Origin: Phoronis ovalis
Taxonomy: Eukaryota > Phoronida > Phoronidae
Assembly: GCA_028565635.1 (NCBI GenBank)
Contig: JAOXYB010038973.1
Location: 1-13,302, forward strand
Length of the DNA stretch: 13,302 bases
Direction: 5' to 3'
A program made the position numbers and the translations under genes. The notes beneath the pieces were generated by a model, which saw only the letters and a program-made list of their open reading frames with translations, was not told the DNA's origin and did not search any database. Position 1 is the first letter of the stretch, and the number at the start of each line of letters is the position of its first letter. This document shows, piece after piece, positions 1 through 9,600 of the stretch.

Positions 1-477
1 ATAAACAATATTGAAAATTATCACGTAAAAGACGATACCAATGCTGGGTATCCTATAGATAGGATAAACAGCAAAAACAAGCATCTTAAGTAACTTTAAT
101 ACTAAACCTGATGAGACAGAACATTTATCTGCAAATTATTTTTGTATTTGATGCTGCCAGAAACTAATGCAATTATATGTTAAATGTGTAAAAAGTGAAT
201 AACAGCAAACATAGCATTATTTCAAAAATTAGCTTGTTCCTCTTATAATTGTTTTTCTGGCCATCACACAATGATACTGTCAAACAAACATGCTATTCAT
301 TGAGGTTGTTACTTGGATAAACTCAAAACAAAGCTTGACCACTGCATAAAAGAGTCAAGAGTAATTTAGCTTAATGCACACTGACATACAAGTCTTTAGA
401 TTACAGTTACCATGGCAATGTTACATTCAAGGTACCATTATAGTCATTGCCTTCATTTTAGTTTGATTAATACCTAC
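1..477 (-). other. Intron downstream of the TM1 exon (3' part outside)
   Basis: This is AT-rich sequence after the GTAGGT donor. I found no convincing continuation of PLAT. The best-looking acceptor (TTTGACAG| near 275) opens a frame that does not resemble PLAT. No other gene is recognisable. Confidence 0.6.
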
Positions 478-673
478 CTGCTCCAGCCTGCCTACCAGTG
501 ACCATTGTAATTTCATACTTATAAGGCCCATCTTTACCACACAGAGGCACTACGCCAATATGTCTCATGTCTGCTAAATCCCACCGCCTGGCAATTATAA
601 CAACTATCAGGTATATTCCTGCAACTACTGAAACAGTGATGATAACAACCGGATTCTCATCCAAATTCACATC
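478..673 (-). CDS. PKD1: Polycystin-1 exon, TM1 and start of PLAT
   Basis: The acceptor ATTTTACAG| precedes 673 (phase 0) and the donor GCAG|GTAGGT follows 478 (phase 1). The product begins DVNLDENP, then a hydrophobic span VVIITVSVVAGIYLIVVIIA (about 649-590) capped by RRWD, which is TM1 with a positive-inside cytoplasmic flank. It continues VPLCGKDGPYKYEITMVTGRQAGAG, the first strand of a PLAT/LH2 domain. Vertebrate PKD1 has the same PFCG..G..KYEI.VKTG....GT pattern (recalled). The next exon should supply a T-containing codon and the rest of PLAT; it is outside the window or not recognisable in 1-477. Confidence 0.92.
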
Positions 674-3600
674 CTGTAAAATAAAATATTCCAAATGCAA
701 TTTCACAAGGATCAAGCTAGTGAGCAATTTGATTCGAAAATAAAGTGGTAATAAAACGTTATTTGACAATAAGTAAGTTTCTCAGCATCAGCTGTAAGTC
801 AATAACAGTTTGAACTGACTGGTAGATGGCCACCAGTCAGCCAGCTTGGAAGTGATCCAGATTAAACTTATCCCTGACCTGTACTTACCCTGTACCAAAT
901 ATGAAGCTGAGCCACTAAAAACTGAAGCCAGTCAGCCATGTTGGATGTAATTGCAGTCAAAATTATACCCGACCTGTATTTTGACCTGTACTTACCCTGT
1001 ACCGAATATGAAGATGATCCGGTGAAAGCTGAAGCCATTGTCACAAGACAAAGAAAAGGTTACATATGACGATCACAGCCATGATGACGACAACACATAC
1101 AGTACAACTATACACCTATCCACTATACATAGTGATGGCATAACAAAACAAAACCAGACATATCGAAATTCCAGCTAGATTTTGATACTTAACCTCATAC
1201 ATTCACAAACATTTGGATCTCATATACCTTTAGGTCGGTGAAGTCAATGGCATTCGGTGGTACTAGAACAGAGGCACCAAATGATGTCAAATGGTTACAA
1301 AAACACACAGTGGTGTCGGCAATAGATTCTGAGTCTGCTTCACAACCAGCATTATCCCACATGTTAAGTTCATCATTGTAGAAGAGACAGTTTGAAAAAT
1401 ACACCCCGGTTTTTACTGTAACTGCCTTTGTAGGATTGTGGTTTGTTATAGTCAAGTAGTAGAGTGCGTCTGCATCAAAGGATCTAAAACACAAGGATCA
1501 TGTGATTTTACACTTATTTTGCTGTTTAACATCACACCCTATCACTGACAATAGACGATCACTGACAATAGACGGTCACAGGTTTTGAAAGAGATTCCTA
1601 CAGTCGGACATAGCTTGCATTATACATATATAAACATTGCTTAGCTATGCTTTGTTAAACATGTACTACCTACCAATACCATTATGATCAAATGAGAAAA
1701 TATGGATCTGGCTCATTTTGCTTTTGTAGAAGATTTTGCTTGAAACAACAAATTGTTTTCAGTAAATTGAAATTTCATCTCAAAATTATCTTATAACATT
1801 TCCAAAAGCGTACAGTAAGTAAATATTGATGACATCAGCATTTGTTACCTACCTCTGATCAACGAAAATGGTGTATGTCCTATGATCTTTTTGTACTGAT
1901 TCTGAGTTTATTTCAAGCATCAAATCATATCTGCTTATAGATGGTTCATAATCTTTACCCAAGTAAGCCGTAACAGATCCAACACCTTCTGTAAGACGCA
2001 CTTGTACATGCATCGCCACACCATGTGAAGATGAAGTTGTATTTAGAACTCCTTTTTTTGATTTATGTGGCTCTAATATGGTAGTCACATACTGCATGCC
2101 TTGTTCTGGGTTGTAGTCCGCAGAGCTTATAACACTATCTTGTAATGATTGACTGTGTAGTAGATTTTGAGAATTAGATGGTTTTGATATAACTATGCGA
2201 ATTCTATCCTCATCTGCCAAGCTGTTTACTGAAATTTTGCTACCATTTAGATATCGAAAGGATAATGATGCAACCCTTGAAGTTATTTGACCATTTATAT
2301 CATAGCCCCAAGTATATGGATTTCTATTAAGTACATAAATAATTTGAAGGATCTCCAGCTCTTCATAAAGTTCTGTCACAGCATCAGATATAACAAACTG
2401 AGCACCATTATGAGTTTGCTTCTGCAAAATTTCAGAGCCAAATGAGCGTTTACCAGTCAGTTCAAACCCAGAAATATTTAACATTATTGGATCTTCATCT
2501 GTTACACGAGTCTTAAGTGCAACCATTAATAACTCCTCAGCTTGCTTCAGTGCAACTCCAATTAAGTCAATACGATGGTTTTCCTGTATAGATCCATCTT
2601 GATCTGTAGCATTGTATCTGTTTTTTTGTTCTTGAAAAATGGTTGGATTATGGACACCAAAATTAACAGCTTCAATCATGTTAACAATGGTGGACATTAA
2701 TTCTATAGGCACAAGTTCTTGGCTATTTAAACCTTCTGCTGCATACAATTTAAGCGCCTCTGTGATATTTTGAACTGTTGAAAGAATTAAAAATTGGTCT
2801 TCATAATCTTGCAATTCTCTTGCATATAACTGAAACATAATTAAGGATTAAGTATATTATCAATTATAAATCAGATGAAAATACTAAAAGTTGTCCATTT
2901 AACTTGCATCTTTTAATACCTTTTTAAAAATACTAATAAAAACAAAATGTATTTAAAAATTATTTTATACTACAGAACTAAAACATTTGCCTTTAATAAT
3001 CTTTTCTAAATTAAAGAATTACTGCTTGCAATCATAAAATAACATATTGTAATCACTACAAATTAATAAATATAGATTGGTAACTTACTGTTAGTTTTTC
3101 TAACATAAAAGCAACTTGTTGAGCATGTTTTGGGGACAATATAGCTAAACGGTTCACAGTTGCAGTTATGGCATTCCTTATAAGTATTCGCATTAAATCT
3201 TCTTTCTGGTCGCCATCTGTTAATGCATTTCTTGACTCATTATTCAATTGCAGTAGTAAAGCAATGCTATACTGGAGAAGTGAATTAGGATCATTTTTCT
3301 TTATGAGCAACTTCAGCTCCTGTTCTGTTTTTTCAAGTAAGTATGCAGTCTTTGTCTGATTTACAGCAGGGAGAGGATTTTCAATTTGTAGAGTGCTGAA
3401 ATAGATAGATATAATTAAAATTCTGATGAAATAATAAACTAAAAACATTTTATGTTGTAAAACCTTTATAACACAACTTCCTATAACACAATATAAAGAT
3501 CGAAAGCATATCAACAATTTTGCCATTTGATAAGAAAACGTTTCAGCCATGTTAATAATGTTTTATCATAAAGTTATTCTGAAAAACAATTAAAGACATT

Positions 3601-6600
3601 CATAGTGCAAAACTCAATTAACTAGTAAACAAGCACATGAAATATAATTATATGCACAGCAATATTGTTACAAAATGTAATTTTACATGAGCGTACAACA
3701 TTGTTAAGTACAGTCATGTACATGTATTTCTTAAATTTCAACATGTGACACACTGGCAGTGTCTGTATGCACATAAGGCATGTTATGTAATACATGAACT
3801 CATTGCGTGTAGACTCACTTAAAGCACTTGCTATTTGCCGCAGTGAGCATATAAGCCTCATTTTACATGAGAGTGCATTTAGTTCGTAATGGGGTCGTAT
3901 GGTAGAGAGGCAGTGACATAAAAACTAAAACCTACAAACCTATTTAAACCGAGTGATCTGGCACCTAGTGGATCTTCTACAATTACTATCAACCGTACAG
4001 AGCCTTGGTTCCTACCAGGCCAAGTAGATAAATACAGCTCTTCTGTTGAACGAGTACCATAATATAACACATACGTCTCCTCACCATCCGACTGTTAACA
4101 AAACAGAATATATCATTGATGGCAAAAATTAAGTCACTACAAACACAGCAGTATAAATCAGTTTATTGTTTGTAATAATTTAGTAATAAAGGACCATTCT
4201 CTAAATTCATCAGCATACAAGCCAATGCAAAAGCAGTTTCTTTGTCTTCCAACTGAAACCAGTGTCACCAAGCAAAAGAACAGGCACAATGTACGGCATA
4301 AAGCAGCACTGCCTATTAGTATTAAAGGCTTCACCATTAGAAAGAATGAGTGCCACGGAAGACTGCAGATATATCAACACATCACAATGTTTACTTTGAT
4401 TAATTGCTTCATGAGGTCAACAATAATGTCTGTTCCATGAATTAAGGAATTCAAATTATTGTATACTGCTCTAGCCACAATGTAGATACCTTCTCCAAGC
4501 AATGTTCTCGAAGCGCTGCATATGTTTATATGTTTTAGGGGAAAATTATCATTTTATGTAAGCCGTAAACATGTAGATATGATTATGCTAATAATTATTG
4601 CATGCTAAGGTCACATGTCCACATCTTGAACAGGTATATAATTATAGCTTTACAAACTATACTTACCGCTGATATTTCATATTTCAAAGGTGCATATATA
4701 GTATCGTCATCAAGCCAGTTGTAGCATGACACATTAACAGTTGTTTCCAAAGCAATAGCAATCATTGGAGTTATATCACAAAACCCTCCATATGGAGGAG
4801 GGTTAGCCAGCAGAGTCAGGCTGCTGTGCGAAGATACCTGCGTTTCAACCACTGTAACTGTTAATTTAAAAGTATACGCATGACCATTGCTTAAAGTTCC
4901 TTTTTTTATTACTAGATTTTTCTTTTTGCTGCCAGTAGTTGTAGATGTTTCTGTAAGAAGGATAAATACACCATCATCCTGTTCAACTGACCATTGAAAT
5001 GCGACTTCCTTCTCTTTGTAATTTTTCATGTGGCTTGTCAGTGCAATGTGATCAGAGGCAGAGATCTTGTAGGATCGAGATACAGAGCAGGAGAAGCACT
5101 CTATCTTAACATCCGGAGTCCTTTCTGGCAATACAATCACCTAAAAGTATGAAATGTTAAATACTGAAACACTGGGCATAATTATCAGTTTTGGATCATG
5201 GGCAAATTTAGCACTTTGCATATTGTGTGCCCCATCAACCCATTATACTACTAAGCCAACTAGTGGCTAATACTAAGCTTATAACATAACTGGGTTGTTT
5301 CTGGTAACTTTGTGATAGGCACATATAGTTACAAACTCCACAATACACTCCATATTATGTCTTAGTACTCTTAATTACCTTCTGAATTGCAGTTGTGTTT
5401 CTTTTTCCAGAAGAACCAAGAGTGAGAAGGAATGTGTACTCTCTATTCAGCATTAAACTATTTGCAGACACTGTGATTTCCCTTCCATATTTGTAGGTGA
5501 AGCATCTATCGTTAACTGGTGAAACGGTGGTAGTGAAATTTGACTGACATGAGGACAAAAATAATAAAAATTTAACCATGCTCTTAAATTGAACAATCAT
5601 ACAATAAATTTGTTATTTGGCCATGACGGCAATAAATCTACATGTACTTATAGTAATATTAAATTCATAGATTATTTTCTCCATGTAGTAGTGTTGACTA
5701 CAATCTAGGCCTACATCTCAGGACAAGTAATTTGTTCATTCATGAATTTAAAATGAAACAAATGGCTGAACAAGAACCTGGAAAATCAAACTAAAATACA
5801 ACTATACTACAGTAAACAGGCATTTTAATAATTCTTCCATACCAAGTTTTAGTTTAAGCTTATACATCAATCTTTTTATGATTACAAAATGTTTACAAAA
5901 CTAACATTCTAATACTCGACATGTTATCTGTGCACTATCCAATTTCAAATAGTCACAATCATTGTAAGGCTTAAAAACAGACTCTCACATGTATATGCAA
6001 GTATATTAAGTGTTAATATTAAATTCTTATCTGTAGCAAATTGATTGACACTCACCAATTCAGTTGATGAGCATGTCCATGAGTAAGCCAGTACACTTTG
6101 AGCATCATCAGGATCATAAGACTGACCTCCATCCAGTACCAAGTCCTTACCAACAGAAACTGTTCTCATGCTTCCGCCACATATAATGGCGACCAAGTCA
6201 GTACTTATAATATTTAACACTAAGGAAGCACTTGACTCAATGTTTGTTTTCTTGTATCCAACAGTCAACACAACACAATATATTTCAATATCAAGAAACA
6301 ATGGTGGTAGCACCAGGTATGGATATTTTGTTTTAATTCTATGTGGCATCTCAATGGGAGATGGCAATGGCAAAGTACAAGATGATGAAACATAAATCAG
6401 CCAATCATAAAAGACTTCATATTTCTGGCATTGTTGAAAGTTAGTTACGCTTTCAATAAGAATTCTCCGTGATTTTAATGCATTTATTGGTGAGCTGCTT
6501 GTAATTTCAACAACTGGCTGTTCACACTGCATGCCTTGAACATGTAGCGTAATGACTTTAATTAAAGAACTAATATTGTTAAACGCTTCAACATCAAGTT

Positions 6601-9600
6601 TATATTCTCCATCTGCATTAAAATATCTTGTAATATCTGCACCATAAAATGTTCTGCCATCACTAAATTTCCATTTGAAAATAGTATCAGTTCCAGTAGC
6701 CACCCTGGCATGAAAACTTACATTTTCACTTCTTGAGATCAATTCAAAATCTACACTGGCCTCTATTTTCAGCTGAACCAACTTCGTTTGTACAGTTAAC
6801 AGTTTAGTAACGTTCACACAGTTCCAATTTCCACAAGCTTCTACCCCGATCTGGTACTGCCCAGGGGAGTTGAATTTATAACTTACATTTTGCCCAGGTA
6901 TTTTTACGATTTTATCTTTACTTAAATCATATATTTTCCAAGAATATTGTGTGACAAGACCAGAACCCACAACAGCATGTAATTGTTTCCAGGTGGTTTT
7001 AGGGATAACATCAGAGCAACAATCCAACAAAAAAAGATCACGTATAAGTCTGGACACAAAAATAAATATAGATGCTGATTCAGAACTGATCTTATTTTGC
7101 ACTCTAACTGAAACAGTAAAATTGCCAATACTTTGAAAACTGTGTGTTAATGAGCTTAATGATCCATTTATAGCTTTTCCATCAGAAATCATCCAGAAAT
7201 ATGACAAATTAGATCCTTTTGTTAAAGATGATGTAAAAGATGCAGCTTCACCAACATCAAGTTGGCTTGCATTAGCAACCAAAGCTAAACCTTGAATAAG
7301 TGCTTCAACATAAATAGTTCTGGAGATGTTAGCTGAACTAATATAGTTTCGAACTTGTAAAATAATGTCTATAGAACCAATGATGTTAAAAGTATGATAT
7401 ACACTAGATGTATTATAACTAGTATCATCAGAAAATTTCCAGAAATGTTTTATATCAGATCTATTCACAAAATTAGAGGTAAGATGAATGGGTTTATCTT
7501 TGGCTACATATGGAAAAGTTTCTCCTGCTGCTTGTATGAATACACTGGTTATATCATCTTGTACAATGATTTCGTGCTTCACCATTTTATTTCCAAAAAT
7601 ATCCATTACATGTAAAATAATTTTATAATATCCCGGCACAGAAAATAAATATGAAAACTCTGGAGATGTAAATGGTAAGTGTGAGACAAAATTTTCGTAT
7701 TCTAGCTGCCATTTATAACTAACATTCACATTCTTACTGTCATCAAATACTGCCTGTATTCTCACTGAAGATCCTGTTACTACTGTACTTACATTAACTG
7801 CCACTTCAAGATTTTTGACTGCTCTTAAAACTTCAATATGAATGCTAGTATTTACTTGACTTACTGCATTGGAAGCATGCAGCTCCACAATATAGTTTCC
7901 AGTACTTTCAAATATATATATGATTTCTGCACCAGCTCCTTGAAAAAATTTACTGCAATTCCTGTTATAAATGATCCAGTTAAACAACACTGTTGATCCT
8001 TCATTTATTATAGCTTCAAAAAGTATTTCTTTATCCTGAGCAACAAAACGACTTTGTGTCAAATTAGTGGTAATGGTTAAACCATCAATTGGTTTTAGTA
8101 CATAAACAATCATTGATGCATTTTGTTTGCTTACAAGATTTGAAGCAACAACACTAACATAATATTCCCTTACATTTTTAAAAGTATAAGTCACATTTTC
8201 TGAATTAGAAACAATGTCACCACATCTATCGCAGAATTTCCATTTGTAATTGATATTTGAACCATGAAGCACTACAGCTGTAAATAATATTGTTTCACCA
8301 GGTATTACTTCTGTTGCATTGGATATAATTTTCACATTATCAATTGCAGTTTGAACAGAAATTAGGACAGTTGCCATTTTATAACTTACAAGGTTCGAAG
8401 CATAAACAGTCACTGAATAATTACCAGGATAAGCAAAAGAATGATATACAGCCTGGCCAGTATAGTTCGCAGATAGATCACCAAAATTCCACACATAGGT
8501 AACATTACTGCCTTGGAGAGATTCTGCATTAAAGGCATAACTATAGCCAACAGTAAAAAAATCTTCACGCAGACTATGTGTAATAGATACATATTCTATC
8601 CTTTCTTGAATTATCACTGTAGCAGATGACTTAACTGCACTGACTAGATTTTCTACTGTTGCTTCAAATATGTGTTCCCCTGTCTGATTGTAGTGAACAA
8701 GCAAAGGTTCCATTAAACCAAGCATTTCCAAAAAATAGCCATCACTACTCCATTGAACTAAAACATTACTTCCTCCTGTAATATTAGTAATTAATCTTGC
8801 TGTAATACTGTTGCCTTGTATTAAAGCAAGAGGACTATTATGTTCAATTATTACATCACCCACTGCCTCTTGCACACATATGTCTGAGTTAGCAGACACA
8901 TTCCTTGTTCCATCATCTACAATAACAGAAATGTTGTAAAATCCTTTAAAATTAAATAAGTGCTGTACTTTATATGCTCCAAGAGTTCTTCCGATTATAG
9001 TACTATCATTAAAATTCCATTCGTACCATAATGACGAAATGTTTATGTGTACAACATTTGCTGTGAAATTAGTTTCTTTATGAGCACCAATACAAGATTT
9101 ATGATTTATTCCAGTTATTATTAATGTGCTTTTGTCCATCACATGAACTATAATCCAAGCAATCTCTTGGCTAATATTATTTGCAGCAAAAACAGTTATG
9201 TTATAAGATCCTATACTACTAATGGTTTTATTGAAAACACTGACTAGATTTGGTTGTTGTACAATCACAGACTCTTCATAAAATTCATAACTCACATCAC
9301 TGCCAGCAGTGATATGAGCCTCAACAATAGTAGGACTATCTAATAAAGTAGGTCCATCGTAGACTAACTGCAAACCTGAAATAGGTTCTTGTACTTGAAT
9401 AAGTAAAAAAGCTATTACTTCACTCACACGATTGGAAGCCCTGACATTAACTTTATGTATACCCGCATTAACAAATTGATAATTAATTGTTTCACTTATA
9501 ACTGTCACATCTGAAGCACCATCAGCAAAATTCCAAATGTATGTAACGTTGGTCACTGTGGAGTTTTCTAAAAAAATCACAAATGTCACTGGTTCGCCAA

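Larger units (their letters stand above)
4667..6526 (-). other. REJ module (receptor for egg jelly), split over three exons
   Basis: The module starts at CEQPVVEI in the giant exon and continues through the exons at 5379-5543 and 4667-5140 into 3940-4091. Diagnostic pieces are LVLPPL near 6300, LVLDGGQSYDPDD (6142-6104), YTFLLTLGSSG (exon 5379-5543), IECFSC, GHAYTFKLTV and NPPPYGGFC (exon 4667-5140). These occur in the same order as in vertebrate PKD1. In this family REJ lies between the PKD array and the GAIN domain and is needed for normal GPS cleavage. The span given includes introns. Confidence 0.88.

Noticed and set aside
230-275. Possible next PLAT exon after the acceptor-like TTTGACAG
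   Set aside because: The frame compatible with phase 1 reads SLCDGQKNNYKR, which does not match the expected second PLAT strand. I treat it as intron.
3396-3550. Hydrophobic N-terminal stretch that could look like a signal peptide of a separate membrane protein
   Set aside because: A good acceptor (CTATTTCAG|) at 3396 and phase agreement with the previous exon show that the sequence upstream of 3395 is intron read-through.
4225-4440. Plus-strand open frame of 71 codons
   Set aside because: It lies wholly inside an intron of the minus-strand gene, has no domain similarity, and its length is unremarkable for this base composition.
6168-6395. Plus-strand open frame opposite the REJ-coding region
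   Set aside because: It is a shadow of the strongly conserved minus-strand coding sequence and has no recognisable product. The other short frames at 6922-7136, 7394-7615, 8410-8592 and 10670-10906 are rejected on the same grounds.
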